Shown piece after piece: positions 54,342 through 62,252 of a DNA stretch of 64,000 nt; position 1 is the first letter of the stretch, and each line of letters starts with the position of its first letter. The position numbers and the translations under genes were made by a program. Under the pieces are notes generated by a model that did not search any database, had not been told where the DNA came from, and saw only the letters and a list, made by a program, of their open reading frames with translations. Source of the DNA: a virus; the IMG/VR virus record IMGVR_UViG_3300021598_001198, positions 1 through 64,000 of that record. One strand, written 5' to 3'.

Positions 54342-54406
54342 ATTTCTCAGGACTCTGAGTCACGGTTCAGGACGGAAATTAGATTGGCAAGAAAAATAAA
54401 AAAATA

Positions 54407-54438
54407 TTTGGATTATATTAATTACTGATTTATATTTG
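54407..54438 (+). promoter_or_regulatory. Host-type promoter for 54459-55207 genes
   Basis: TTTGG 54407, TATATTTG 54431-54438. Confidence 0.74.
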
Positions 54439-54458
54439 TATTATAAAACGACAAGACA

Positions 54459-54677
54459 ATGATAAAATCTATTGATGAAAAACAAGGAGGTATTGAGATT
54501 GACCTCACAGGACCTGATGGGAACGCGTTCGTTCTTATTGGTCTCGCCTCAAAATGGGCGAAACAACTCGGTTTGGACTCCAAGAAAATTCAAGAGGAGA
54601 TGATGAGTGGGGATTATGAGAATTTGATTGGCGTGATTGAAAAGTATTTCGGTGACTATGTAACTCTTTATCGTTAA
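54459..54677 (+). CDS. Small early protein
   Basis: 72 aa. MIKSIDEKQGGIEIDLTGPD then NAFVLIGLASKWAKQLGLDS and EEMMSGDYENLIGVIEKYFG. The pattern (short strand, helix, helix) is a compact helical fold found in small phage proteins. First gene of a four-gene cluster to 55532. No family name known to me. Confidence 0.75.
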   Translation: MIKSIDEKQGGIEIDLTGPDGNAFVLIGLASKWAKQLGLDSKKIQEEMMSGDYENLIGVIEKYFGDYVTLYR

Positions 54678-54681
54678 TCAT

Positions 54682-54885
54682 ATGGCACAGAAAATTCAAA
54701 TTTTATCCCCTGATGGGTTCACACTCGAAAGGGATGTACCTTACTACAAGTCGCACAGAGCGGCGTGTAAGGCGTTCGAACAATGGAAGAAAGGGTACGA
54801 AACTCAAGGGTATTATTCTTCCGTAAAATATGGTCGCATACCATTAGTTGACCTTGAGGATTATTGTCAATTAAATTATTTGTAA
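54682..54885 (+). CDS. Conserved small phage protein
   Basis: 67 aa. QILSPDGFTLERDVPYYKSH then RAACKAFEQWKKGYETQGYY is a short block that recurs in other phage genomes as I recall it. Function unknown. It starts 4 nt after the stop of the previous gene, so it shares the promoter at 54407-54438. Confidence 0.75.
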   Translation: MAQKIQILSPDGFTLERDVPYYKSHRAACKAFEQWKKGYETQGYYSSVKYGRIPLVDLEDYCQLNYL

Positions 54886-54886
54886 C

Positions 54887-55207
54887 ATGAAAAATTTCAG
54901 TCAAGTTTGTGTTTGGCCCGCAACTCTTATCGGTAAGTCCAACATTAAGGAATTCGAAAAGTGGTTAAAACAAGAATTCGGTGTTCGTGCAAAATATTGT
55001 GAGGAAGTAGAAACACTACCTACACCAGGCGAACCTGAAACGGGTGGAAGAAACGATGTGTTCTTTAGAGTCCATCAAGATGACATTCCAAAATTCGCAG
55101 TACCCCGTTTACAAATTGGTATTCGTTGGTGGGAGGATGTATTACTTAATGGTAATGGTGTTCTCTATCCCCAAGATATTTTGGAAAGATACCCGAAGAC
55201 ATGGTGA
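54887..55207 (+). CDS. Conserved phage protein of unknown function
   Basis: 106 aa. Recognisable block: VCVWPATLIGKSNIKEFEKW, KQEFGVRAKYCEEVETLPTP, GRNDVFFRVHQDDIPKFAVP and IGIRWWEDVLL. I recall this kind of protein from many phages; no function known. Adjacent to the previous gene with 1 nt between. Confidence 0.8.
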   Translation: MKNFSQVCVWPATLIGKSNIKEFEKWLKQEFGVRAKYCEEVETLPTPGEPETGGRNDVFFRVHQDDIPKFAVPRLQIGIRWWEDVLLNGNGVLYPQDILERYPKTW

Positions 55208-55234
55208 ACAGTGAATATTGATTGGCAAAAATAA

Positions 55235-55265
55235 CTTGTAAAAAGAAATAATCTTTATACCTTTG
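55235..55265 (+). promoter_or_regulatory. Host-type promoter before 55281
   Basis: CTTG 55235, TACCTTTG 55258-55265. Confidence 0.65.
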
Positions 55266-55280
55266 TAAAAAACCATTCGT

Positions 55281-55532
55281 ATGACAAATCAAGAAATAAC
55301 TACCCATTGGGTAAATCAAAGTGAGAAAGTCCTAAAGGGACGAGTTATCAAATCAGTTCGTTATCTTACCGATGAGGAAATGGAACTTATGGGTTGGTAC
55401 AAGAGACCAATTTGTATTGAGTTGGACAACGGAACACTATGTATTCCTTCTATGGATGATGAGGGAAATGATGGTGGAAGTTTGTTCTACCAAGAAAAAG
55501 GTAAAGAACTTGATGTATTACCTGTAATCTAA
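55281..55532 (+). CDS. Small early protein
   Basis: 83 aa. YLTDEEMELMGWYKRPICIE then LDNGTLCIPSMDDEGNDGGS. This E-E-M-x-x-x-G-W block also occurs in small phage and bacterial proteins of unknown function. It has its own promoter (TACCTTTG 55258-55265) although it is only about 70 nt after the previous gene. Confidence 0.75.
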   Translation: MTNQEITTHWVNQSEKVLKGRVIKSVRYLTDEEMELMGWYKRPICIELDNGTLCIPSMDDEGNDGGSLFYQEKGKELDVLPVI

Positions 55533-55617
55533 AAACACTTGACAATGTAAAATATGATGTGTAACTTTTTATTGGATTACATTTCATAGTTGTAATTTGT
55601 GTTTGGTTTGACACACT

Positions 55618-55645
55618 AAAGGGGTTCTTCGGAATCCCTTTTTTT
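55618..55645 (+). terminator. Terminator after 55281-55532
   Basis: AAAGGGGTTC TTCG GAATCCCTTT then T-tract. Confidence 0.78.
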
Positions 55646-55834
55646 GTTTCTAAAATACTGAAAATCTTCGTTTTAACATACGCCAGGGGGAAAACTGGAC
55701 GACGGCTGGACGATTTTGTTTGGCAAGAAATACTAGTATTCTTGGTGAATATCCTTAAAAGTTTTAGTATGTTTGTCATACACAAAGTCAAAGATGTATG
55801 TGGAAAAACTTTTTTGAAAAAACTTTAAAAAAAA

Positions 55835-55866
55835 TTTGGAAAAAAAGAAAAACTATTATATCTTTG
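55835..55866 (+). promoter_or_regulatory. Host-type promoter before ParB-like gene
   Basis: TTTGG 55835, TATCTTTG 55859-55866. Confidence 0.75.
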
Positions 55867-55905
55867 TACCCACATTAAATCTTTAATCTAAAATTAGAAA
55901 CGAAA

Positions 55906-56661
55906 ATGAGTACAAAAAATGTTCAAGTAAAGTTCACCCAAAATTTGGGTATGTTCAAACTTCACAATGTAAATCGTGAGGTAGACTCTCCACGCGTTAA
56001 GCGTATTACAGACTCGATGAAGAAGGACGGATTAAAACTCGTTCCAATCATTGTAAACTCCCAGTATGTGGTTGTAGACGGACAACACCGACTAACCGCA
56101 GCAAAAGAAGCGGGTAAAGGTATCTACTTTATTGTAGACAACTCAATCCCCAACACCACGAAAGGTATCTTTGAAGCCGCACGTAAGTTCAACCAGAACA
56201 TGAAAGAGTGGGGTAAGAAAGATTACATTCATGGTTTTTCCGAACAAGGAAACAAATCTTACAAAACTTTGGAAGATTTTTCAAAAGAGTTTCCGATGTT
56301 TTCTTTGACCGAAAGAATTATGTTACTACAAAATTCTGGTACTCGTCATTGTGACAAACAAGATTTTGCGGATGGTAAGTTTGTTGTTGGTAATATGGAA
56401 ACCGCCAAAGAATGGGCGAATAACCTACTCCAACTGAAACCTTACTTTGAAAAGGGTTACAACAAATCGGTATTTGTTCGTACTATTCTTACCATTATGG
56501 AAAAGAAACCCGATTTTAAGTTTGAAGAATTTTTACATAAAGTAAAACTTCGTCCAAGTTCAATCTATATGTGTGGTGATAAAAAATCATACGCGGAAAT
56601 GATTGAAGACATTTACAACTACAAGCGTCGTAATGAGGACAAGTTGAACCTTCGTTTCTAA
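55906..56661 (+). CDS. ParB/Srx-fold (ParB N-terminal-like) protein
   Basis: 251 aa. MFKLHNVNREVDSPRVKRIT followed by DSMKKDGLKLVPIIVNSQYV and VVDGQHRLTAAKEAGKGIYF is a ParB-type domain, with DGQHR as the conserved G-x-H-R pocket. No C-terminal DNA-binding helix-turn-helix of ParB proper is seen; the second half is helical. Proteins like this act as regulators, nucleases or enzymes in phages. Promoter 55835-55866. Confidence 0.85.
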   Translation: MSTKNVQVKFTQNLGMFKLHNVNREVDSPRVKRITDSMKKDGLKLVPIIVNSQYVVVDGQHRLTAAKEAGKGIYFIVDNSIPNTTKGIFEAARKFNQNMKEWGKKDYIHGFSEQGNKSYKTLEDFSKEFPMFSLTERIMLLQNSGTRHCDKQDFADGKFVVGNMETAKEWANNLLQLKPYFEKGYNKSVFVRTILTIMEKKPDFKFEEFLHKVKLRPSSIYMCGDKKSYAEMIEDIYNYKRRNEDKLNLRF

Positions 56662-56683
56662 CTTTGGATTAGGGTTAGTGATT

Positions 56684-56713
56684 GGGGTGACCGAAAGGTT
56701 ACCCCTTTTTTTT
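56684..56713 (+). terminator. Terminator after ParB-like gene
   Basis: GGGGTGACC GAAA GGTTACCCC then T8. Confidence 0.82.
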
Positions 56714-56862
56714 GCTCAAAATTTCACAAGATGTAACATCCTGAAGACGACTCCAGATTTTGTTTGGCGGAGTTTTCAACACACAAATGTTTGTAATCCA
56801 ATAAAAAAGACACTTTTTGTATAAGGTTTTGACAAAAAAGTTGAACAAAGTGAAAATATTTG

Positions 56863-56893
56863 TTGTTTATCGAAAATATTCTTATTACTTTTG
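56863..56893 (+). promoter_or_regulatory. Host-type promoter before 56917
   Basis: TTG 56863, TACTTTTG 56886-56893. Confidence 0.65.
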
Positions 56894-56916
56894 TACTGTA
56901 ATTCAAAAACTTGAAT

Positions 56917-57288
56917 ATGATAAAAAAACCAAGAAAGACTACGGCTAATTCTCTGAAGAAGTCTTTGCACGAAATTCGTGAATGCCTTAATGAGAGTTTA
57001 CCAAACTTTGAGAAAAAGGAAATGGTGGGAATTAAATTTTCTCGTGTTGGTACTCGTTATCACATTGAAAATGCACCAGTTCCTCCTACCGATAAGATTG
57101 GTGTACAGCTTGAGCGTTCTTTCAATGATTTTATGCGTAAGCTGAAAGTAACTTATGGTGGAATGAAACTTGAAGGTTCGATGGTGTTAGGGACCAAAGA
57201 CGATTTGTTTTTGGTTGGCTACAACAACTATGAACGTAAAGGTAAAAACCTCACCAAAAAGGGACATTCAATAGAAGGGGTTCTTTAG
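56917..57288 (+). CDS. Hypothetical early protein
   Basis: 123 aa. MIKKPRKTTANSLKKSLHEI then ECLNESLPNFEKKEMVGIKF, and APVPPTDKIGVQLERSFNDF, which resembles a block of the protein at 44058. No family assigned. Start at 56917 after a host-type -7 box (TACTTTTG). Terminator at 57321. Confidence 0.72.
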   Translation: MIKKPRKTTANSLKKSLHEIRECLNESLPNFEKKEMVGIKFSRVGTRYHIENAPVPPTDKIGVQLERSFNDFMRKLKVTYGGMKLEGSMVLGTKDDLFLVGYNNYERKGKNLTKKGHSIEGVL

Positions 57289-57320
57289 TTTAGTATATTG
57301 ATTTAATGTTCGGTTCGAAA

Positions 57321-57348
57321 AACCCTCACAGAAATGTGGGGGTTTTTT
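57321..57348 (+). terminator. Terminator after 56917-57288
   Basis: CCCTCAC AGAAAT GTGGGGG then T6; same as at 49719. Confidence 0.82.
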
Positions 57349-57390
57349 ATTGCTCGAATGTGTGCGGAGGAGCTGCACAGTTCGTCTATT

Positions 57391-57418
57391 AAATTAGTTT
57401 GGCGCCCGCCAAACAATA
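57391..57418. repeat. Minimal intergenic palindrome
   Basis: TAGTTTGGCGCC / CGCCAAACAAT with almost no loop. Confidence 0.7.
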
Positions 57419-57467
57419 TCGCCCTGGGAAGAACAGGTCCCTCCTGAAGAAAAAAAATAAAAATAAA

Positions 57468-57499
57468 TTTGGAATATAAAAGAATTCGTTTTATATTTG
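57468..57499 (+). promoter_or_regulatory. Host-type promoter before gp88-like gene
   Basis: TTTGG 57468, TATATTTG 57492-57499, leader TTAAACCAAT. Confidence 0.75.
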
Positions 57500-57519
57500 T
57501 ATTGTTAAACCAATATTAT

Positions 57520-58290
57520 ATGGAGTACAGAAATAAAACCCAAGCCAGAAAGGAAACTGGAATCAATTATTTAGGTTCAGTTAACCTGACATCAAAACAC
57601 GCTAAGGCGTACAAGTATGATGAATTAACCTACAGTCTTTACCTCGCACCCGCGGACTTAAGTGGTTACGAAGTTTGCCCAATGAGAAACGCGGAGTGTA
57701 CTGCACTATGTTTAAACGAATCTGGTATGAATCGAATGAACATGAGAGATGACATGATTACTGAGAGTAGAATTAAAAAAACAAAATTGTTTTTCGAACA
57801 TCGCCAGTATTTCATGCAATGGATGGTTGCAGAAATTGAGGCGGCAAAAAAGAAGGCAGAAAAACAAGGTTATCACTTTAGTGTTCGTTTAAATAACACT
57901 TCAGACATTTCACCCGAATCTTTTCATATGGAGATAGATGGTAAAAGAAAAAACATTTTGCAATTGTTTCCTAATGTTATGTTTTACGACTACAGCAAAG
58001 TGGGTAAACGAATGGAGTTAGTTAAGAAGTATAAGAACTACGACTTAACATTTTCATTTAGTGGTACAAACTTTTCAGATTGTATTAGTATGTTGAACAA
58101 TGGTATACGAGTTGCCGTTGTTTTCAAAAAAGAAATACCCAAAAAGTTTTGGGGTAGAAAAGTTATCGATGGTGACTTATATGATATGAGATATCGAGAT
58201 GAGAACGACATTATTGTGGGATTAAAATATAAAGTCACACGAAAACGACCTCAAAAAGATAGTAAGTTTATAGTAGACCCCTCACAATGA
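57520..58290 (+). CDS. Gene product 88-like protein
   Basis: 256 aa. Start ATG 57520. Block: MEYRNKTQARKETGINYLGS, VNLTSKHAKAYKYDELTYSL, CPMRNAECTALCLNESGMNR with a C-x5-C-x3-C arrangement, and HRQYFMQWMVAEIEAAKKKA. This is the gp88 family of mycobacteriophage and other phages. The three cysteines suggest a metal or Fe-S site; function unknown. The stop codon lies inside the terminator hairpin. Confidence 0.85.
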   Translation: MEYRNKTQARKETGINYLGSVNLTSKHAKAYKYDELTYSLYLAPADLSGYEVCPMRNAECTALCLNESGMNRMNMRDDMITESRIKKTKLFFEHRQYFMQWMVAEIEAAKKKAEKQGYHFSVRLNNTSDISPESFHMEIDGKRKNILQLFPNVMFYDYSKVGKRMELVKKYKNYDLTFSFSGTNFSDCISMLNNGIRVAVVFKKEIPKKFWGRKVIDGDLYDMRYRDENDIIVGLKYKVTRKRPQKDSKFIVDPSQ

Positions 58291-58300
58291 GGGGTTTTTT
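58276..58300 (+). terminator. Terminator overlapping the gp88-like stop
   Basis: ACCCCTCA / TGAGGGGT stem; the TGA stop at 58288-58290 is part of the right arm. Confidence 0.8.
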
Positions 58301-58340
58301 ATTGCTTGAAGATGTTGCGCGCATGATGCTGGTCATCGGA

Positions 58341-58402
58341 ATTTTGTTTGGCATTCTGTAATCCTAATAAAATCAACACTTTAAGTTGTGCCAACCAAAA
58401 TC
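58341..58402. repeat. Intergenic palindrome
   Basis: ATTTTGTTTGGC ... GCCAACCAAAAT with a CTGTAATCCTAATAAAATCAA loop related to the 50876/53673 type. Confidence 0.74.
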
Positions 58403-58513
58403 ACCTGGCTTCAGACTGGTTGCAACAGCCAGTTTTACTGGTCATTTTGCTGGTGACCCTGGTTAATCCAAAAACTTGGTTGGCAAGAAAACAATAAAAA
58501 AGATAAAAAATTA

Positions 58514-58545
58514 TTTGGAATATAATAATAACAGTATTATATTTG
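58514..58545 (+). promoter_or_regulatory. Host-type promoter before 58566
   Basis: TTTGG 58514, TATATTTG 58538-58545. Confidence 0.75.
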
Positions 58546-58565
58546 TATCATAAAACAACATAACA

Positions 58566-59168
58566 ATGGGACAATATTATAAACCAATCATTTTAGGTAA
58601 CACCCCAAAAGAGGGTGAACACGAAACAGTTAAAGCGTGGATGTATTCACACGAGTACGACAACGGACTCAAACTGATGGAGCATTCCTATCAAGGGAAC
58701 AACTTCGTTTCAACTTTTGAAAAACAATTAACCCGTAGAGGTGAACATTACAAAAGTCGTGTAGTGTGGGCGGGTGATTACGCAGGAGAAGAACCAGGTG
58801 TAAAAGTCATTTCGGAAGGGAAGGAGTACGATGCAAATTTGTATTCACTTTGTAATGATGAAAACCAAATCAAACCCAAAGTGTCATCAACGGATGAATA
58901 CCCCTACATTGTAAACCACACCAAAAAAATGTTCGTGGATAAAAACAAAGTTCCCGAAATTCAAGGATGGGATGGTGTAAAAATTCACCCTTTACCACTA
59001 TTAACTAGTGAAGGTAACGGAATGGGTGGGGGAGATTTTAGAGGTGATGATGAAAATGAGATTGTTGGTTCGTGGGCAAGAGATGTTATCTCGGTAGAAA
59101 AAGATAGTCCACTCGTAACCAATGGGATGATGAATTACACCGAATTGATTTTTGATTTGAAAGAATAA
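58566..59168 (+). CDS. Conserved phage protein of unknown function
   Basis: 200 aa. Start MGQYYKPIILGNTPKEGEHE, then AWMYSHEYDNGLKLMEHSYQ, RVVWAGDYAGEEPGVKVISE and IHPLPLLTSEGNGMGGGDFR. The layout, with W-x-W-A-G-D-Y and P-L-P-L-L-T, is a conserved phage protein. Function unknown. Promoter 58514-58545; its stop is followed by a short terminator. Confidence 0.8.
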   Translation: MGQYYKPIILGNTPKEGEHETVKAWMYSHEYDNGLKLMEHSYQGNNFVSTFEKQLTRRGEHYKSRVVWAGDYAGEEPGVKVISEGKEYDANLYSLCNDENQIKPKVSSTDEYPYIVNHTKKMFVDKNKVPEIQGWDGVKIHPLPLLTSEGNGMGGGDFRGDDENEIVGSWARDVISVEKDSPLVTNGMMNYTELIFDLKE

Positions 59169-59171
59169 AAA

Positions 59172-59196
59172 GGTCCCCCGTCACAGGGGGATTTTT
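59172..59196 (+). terminator. Terminator after 58566-59168
   Basis: GTCCCCC GTCAC AGGGGGA then T5. Confidence 0.78.
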
Positions 59197-59212
59197 GTTT
59201 GGCAAAAAAACA

Positions 59213-59244
59213 TTTGGAATATAAAAGAATTAGTATTATATTTG
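59213..59244 (+). promoter_or_regulatory. Host-type promoter before 59263
   Basis: TTTGG 59213, TATATTTG 59237-59244. Confidence 0.75.
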
Positions 59245-59262
59245 TATTATAAACCAATCAAG

Positions 59263-59652
59263 ATGAGTAAAAGTATTAAAGTAAGGTTCAATCTCGGTAG
59301 AGGTAAGAACTACATGAAGTGGAAAGTACAACACCCTGATGGTAGTGTATTGTATTACAGTCCAACAGATAATCAGTTGGTCATGACAGGTTGCACATTT
59401 AAGAACCACAGGAAAACAGCACAGAAGATTTTCGATGGTGGTAATAAAACAGTATGTGCGTGGATACTTTGTAAGGACATCAAGATTTACACAGGTCAAC
59501 CATACAAGGATGAAAGTCGTAGGGTTCGATACAATCCACGAGTTCAACCCAACTGGTTATTCGATGGTCACATCATGGACAATGATGGAGTACCACAATT
59601 GCACACCATCGATTACGGAGTGTACATCACGACAGGTGAAGGTGAAATTTAG
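59263..59652 (+). CDS. Hypothetical early protein
   Basis: 129 aa. Start ATG 59263. VRFNLGRGKNYMKWKVQHPD, GSVLYYSPTDNQLVMTGCTF and NHRKTAQKIFDGGNKTVCAW make a beta-rich basic protein, then ILCKDIKIYTGQP. No family assigned. Co-oriented with the SprT-like gene 21 nt downstream, perhaps one mRNA. Confidence 0.75.
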   Translation: MSKSIKVRFNLGRGKNYMKWKVQHPDGSVLYYSPTDNQLVMTGCTFKNHRKTAQKIFDGGNKTVCAWILCKDIKIYTGQPYKDESRRVRYNPRVQPNWLFDGHIMDNDGVPQLHTIDYGVYITTGEGEI

Positions 59653-59673
59653 TTTGGCCTAAAATAAAACAAC

Positions 59674-60150
59674 ATGGACTTAATTAAAGCACAACGGTTA
59701 GCAGAGAAGTTAATTCACAAACACAAGTTAGATGTTAAGGGGTGGACATTTGCGTATGACAATGCAAAAAGTAGGTTTGGGTGTTGTAAATACAGACCTA
59801 AACAAATTACACTATCCAAAGTATTGACATTACTTAATGATGAAAGTCATGTAAAGAATACTATTCTACATGAGATTGCACACGCACTTTGTCCTGGTCA
59901 AAAACATAACCATGTATGGAGGTCGAAAGCGATTGAAATAGGTTGTGATGGACATCGTTGTTATAGTAGTAAAGTAGTTGAAACACCCGAAGCAAAATAT
60001 ATTGCAACATGTGTTGGTTGTGGTAAGGTATCCAAAGCCCATCGTTTAAGAAGTAGGTCTTATTCATGTAGCAATTGTTCGGGTGGTAGTTACAACCCAA
60101 AGTACAAATTGGAGTTCAGACCAAACCCCATATTCACAGGGGGGATTTAG
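59674..60150 (+). CDS. SprT-like zinc metalloprotease
   Basis: 158 aa. LHEIAHALCPGQKHNHVWRS (residues about 65-84) is HExxH with a third histidine 12 residues later, as in SprT proteins. CVGCGKVSKAHRLRSRSYSC and NCSGG then form a zinc ribbon (two CxxC pairs). This is the standard SprT-like domain order and size. It may act on host or phage nucleoprotein. Confidence 0.88.
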   Translation: MDLIKAQRLAEKLIHKHKLDVKGWTFAYDNAKSRFGCCKYRPKQITLSKVLTLLNDESHVKNTILHEIAHALCPGQKHNHVWRSKAIEIGCDGHRCYSSKVVETPEAKYIATCVGCGKVSKAHRLRSRSYSCSNCSGGSYNPKYKLEFRPNPIFTGGI

Positions 60151-60174
60151 TTTGGCGACAAAGTTGAAAAAAAA

Positions 60175-60206
60175 TTTGGTATAAAAGAAAAATTGTTATA
60201 TCTTTG
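60175..60206 (+). promoter_or_regulatory. Host-type promoter before 60230
   Basis: TTTGG 60175, TATCTTTG 60199-60206; first of three near-identical copies. Confidence 0.77.
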
Positions 60207-60229
60207 TAATACAATTAAATTAAAAAAGT

Positions 60230-60820
60230 ATGGGATACACAACCGATTTCGAAGGTGGATTTGAATTCAGTCGTCCACTTACTAGTGATGAAAAGAATTA
60301 CATCACCAAGTTCAACAACACTCGTAGAATGAAACGAAATGTTGAGAAACTCTATGAGTTATTTAAGGGTGAACACGGAAACCCTTTTCTACCAAAAGAA
60401 GAAACCTACGGAAACGATGGTGAATACTTTGTTGGTGGTAATGGGTTCGCAGGTCAAGACAAGGATGATAGTATTGTCGATTACAATACACCTCCAGGTC
60501 AACTAGATTTTCTAACAACTAACTACAACGAAAGGTGGACACAAAATGATTTGAGAACACGAGAGGGTAAATGTCAACCTGGTTTATGGTGTCAGTGGAC
60601 TACGGATGAAAATGGAACTCATCTAATATGGGATGGTGGTGAGAAGTTTTACAACTACGTTGAGTGGTTGAAATATATCATCAATCATTTCTTTGAGAAG
60701 TGGGGTGTGAAATTAAATGGTGAGGTTTATTGGAAAGGCGAGGATGGTGAGGACATGGGTAAGATTGTTGTAAAGGACAACTGGGTCACAGTAAAATACG
60801 CGAGGATTACTTATGATTGA
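60230..60820 (+). CDS. Conserved phage protein of unknown function
   Basis: 196 aa. MGYTTDFEGGFEFSRPLTSD, FNNTRRMKRNVEKLYELFKG, SIVDYNTPPGQ, CQPGLWCQWTTDENGTHLIW, DGGEKFYNYVEWLKYIINHF: a recognisable protein of phages and some actinobacterial elements, always with the W-D-G-G-E-K-F-Y core. Function unknown. Promoter 60175-60206. Confidence 0.83.
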   Translation: MGYTTDFEGGFEFSRPLTSDEKNYITKFNNTRRMKRNVEKLYELFKGEHGNPFLPKEETYGNDGEYFVGGNGFAGQDKDDSIVDYNTPPGQLDFLTTNYNERWTQNDLRTREGKCQPGLWCQWTTDENGTHLIWDGGEKFYNYVEWLKYIINHFFEKWGVKLNGEVYWKGEDGEDMGKIVVKDNWVTVKYARITYD

Positions 60821-60835
60821 TTGGTTTAAGGAGAG

Positions 60836-60861
60836 AACCCCACAGAAATGTGGGGTTTTTT
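60836..60861 (+). terminator. Terminator after 60230-60820
   Basis: ACCCCAC AGAAAT GTGGGGT then T6; same as at 50811. Confidence 0.82.
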
Positions 60862-60931
60862 ATTAAAAACCTCGTACACATATATTATGGGATGGACATT
60901 GATTTAGGTTGGCAACAAAGTTGAAAATAAA

Positions 60932-60963
60932 TTTGGTATAAAAGAAAAATTGTTATATCTTTG
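60932..60963 (+). promoter_or_regulatory. Host-type promoter before 60984
   Basis: TTTGG 60932, TATCTTTG 60956-60963; second copy. Confidence 0.77.
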
Positions 60964-60983
60964 TATTACTAAAACATTTTATT

Positions 60984-61295
60984 ATGTACAAGAAAAAAAT
61001 TCAAGACCTACAAGAGGAAATAATCAAAAAAATTAAAAACAAATGTTCGACCATTATTGGTGAGAACCAACAAATCACATTTAGAAATGTGTTTGGAGTT
61101 TGGGTTACCGAAGGTATGTACGAAGATGATGGTAGAGTTCAATACGCGGCGTATGGAATATTACCTGATGGTACTGTGATGTCGGAAAGTTTTGGTGATA
61201 GTATAGAACTCTCGTTAGTTGAATTGGACATATATGAACTCGCACACATCATAGACATCCTTGAGTCGGATGACTTTACCGTCGAGGACATTTAG
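60984..61295 (+). CDS. Small early protein
   Basis: 103 aa. YKKKIQDLQEEIIKKIKNKC then QQITFRNVFGVWVTEGMYED, then VQYAAYGILPDGTVMSESFG. Helix followed by a small sheet. No family assigned. Its promoter cassette is an almost exact copy of the ones before the genes at 60230 and 61356. Confidence 0.74.
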   Translation: MYKKKIQDLQEEIIKKIKNKCSTIIGENQQITFRNVFGVWVTEGMYEDDGRVQYAAYGILPDGTVMSESFGDSIELSLVELDIYELAHIIDILESDDFTVEDI

Positions 61296-61319
61296 TTTGG
61301 CAACAAAGTTGAAAATAAA

Positions 61320-61351
61320 TTTGGTATAAAAGAAAAATTGTTATATCTTTG
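61320..61351 (+). promoter_or_regulatory. Host-type promoter before 61356
   Basis: TTTGG 61320, TATCTTTG 61344-61351; third copy, 4 nt before the ATG. Confidence 0.77.
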
Positions 61352-61355
61352 TATT

Positions 61356-61658
61356 ATGAAAAAAGAAAAAGTAATCCACTCGGTATCATCTCACTTGAGA
61401 GATAAGTCATATGAGATGAGAATTATTCAAAATGAGAATAATGTCAAATTGAAAATGACCTACGAAGCGTACAACGCACAAGAAAGGTTTACAGGTGAAC
61501 AATTCATCAATGGTAAATGGGAACACACATTTGGAATGTTGGATTTGGGTGTTCTACCTGATAAGTCAATCTACGTGTGTAGTGAAGGAAAAAGAGAAGA
61601 TAAGGCCGAAAAGTTATTTGGTCTTGGTACAAAATTGTTTAACATCTTAAATCAATAA
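61356..61658 (+). CDS. Small early protein, near-leaderless start
   Basis: 100 aa. I choose ATG 61356 (MKKEKVIHSVSSHLRDKSYE), which begins 4 nt after the TATCTTTG box (61344-61351); the upstream TTG frame would read through the promoter. Body beta-rich (MRIIQNENNVKLKMTYEAYN). No family recognised. It may be leaderless, as for the gene at 48446. Confidence 0.7.
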   Translation: MKKEKVIHSVSSHLRDKSYEMRIIQNENNVKLKMTYEAYNAQERFTGEQFINGKWEHTFGMLDLGVLPDKSIYVCSEGKREDKAEKLFGLGTKLFNILNQ

Positions 61659-61662
61659 TACA

Positions 61663-62208
61663 ATGGGATTAGACATGTATCTCAAGAAGAAAACCTATGT
61701 GAAAAATTGGTCACATATGGAACCCGAACAACTTCACAAGGTGACAGTTAAGAAGGGTGGGAAAGTAGTTAAGGAAATTCAACCCGACAGAATTTCATCC
61801 ATCGAGGAACAGGTGGCGTATTGGAGAAAGGACAACCACATCCACGCATGGTTTGTAAACAATGTACAGGACGGTGAGGACGATTGTGGTGAGTATTATG
61901 TAGACCGCGAAAAACTCAAAGAGTTGGTGGATACCTGTGGGAAAGTTAGAGCAACCCTGAAAAATTCTCCGACGAAGAAGGTTCAGGTGAAAGTTGGTTG
62001 GCAAGGTGGTAAGGAATTGTATGAGGACATCGATGTCTACACCGACACCGAACTTGCGGAAGAACTACTACCAACCCAAGCAGGTTTCTTTTTCGGGGGA
62101 ACTGAATATGATGAGTGGTATCTAAAAGGTTTAGAAGATACCATCAAACAAATCACTCCCTTATTAGAGGAAAAGGAAGGAGATTTCTACTACCAATCAT
62201 CCTGGTAA
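61663..62208 (+). CDS. Conserved phage protein 'GLDMYL' type
   Basis: 181 aa. It begins MGLDMYLKKKTYVKNWSHME, then VAYWRKDNHIHAWFVNNVQD, GEDDCGEYYVDREKLKELVD, ELLPTQAGFFFGGTEYDEWY. The G-L-D-M-Y-L start with 'YWRK-x-N-x-I-x-x-W-F' is a common phage and plasmid protein of unknown function. It begins 4 nt after the previous stop. Confidence 0.82.
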   Translation: MGLDMYLKKKTYVKNWSHMEPEQLHKVTVKKGGKVVKEIQPDRISSIEEQVAYWRKDNHIHAWFVNNVQDGEDDCGEYYVDREKLKELVDTCGKVRATLKNSPTKKVQVKVGWQGGKELYEDIDVYTDTELAEELLPTQAGFFFGGTEYDEWYLKGLEDTIKQITPLLEEKEGDFYYQSSW

Positions 62209-62216
62209 AAAAATAA

Positions 62217-62252
62217 AAAGAGGATATCGTTTGGTAAAATGGTATCCTCTTT
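62217..62252 (+). terminator. Hairpin overlapping the promoter of 62292
   Basis: AAAGAGGATA / TATCCTCTTT stem with the -33 TTTGG in its 16-nt loop. Confidence 0.6.

Larger units (their letters stand above)
55533..55905. other. 373-nt spacer before the ParB-like gene
   Basis: Contains the terminator at 55618, a GTTTGGC half-site near 55716 and AT-rich promoter sequence. No open frame on either strand looks like a gene. Confidence 0.6.

Noticed and set aside
42343-58402. CRISPR array from the repeated palindromes
   Set aside because: Spacing is irregular, genes lie between the repeats and the loops are not uniform spacers.
43876-58402. Integron attC-like sites
   Set aside because: The arms GTTTGGC/GCCAAAC do not fit the attC core RYYYAAC/GTTRRRY, and no integrase is in the window; also each gene has its own promoter.
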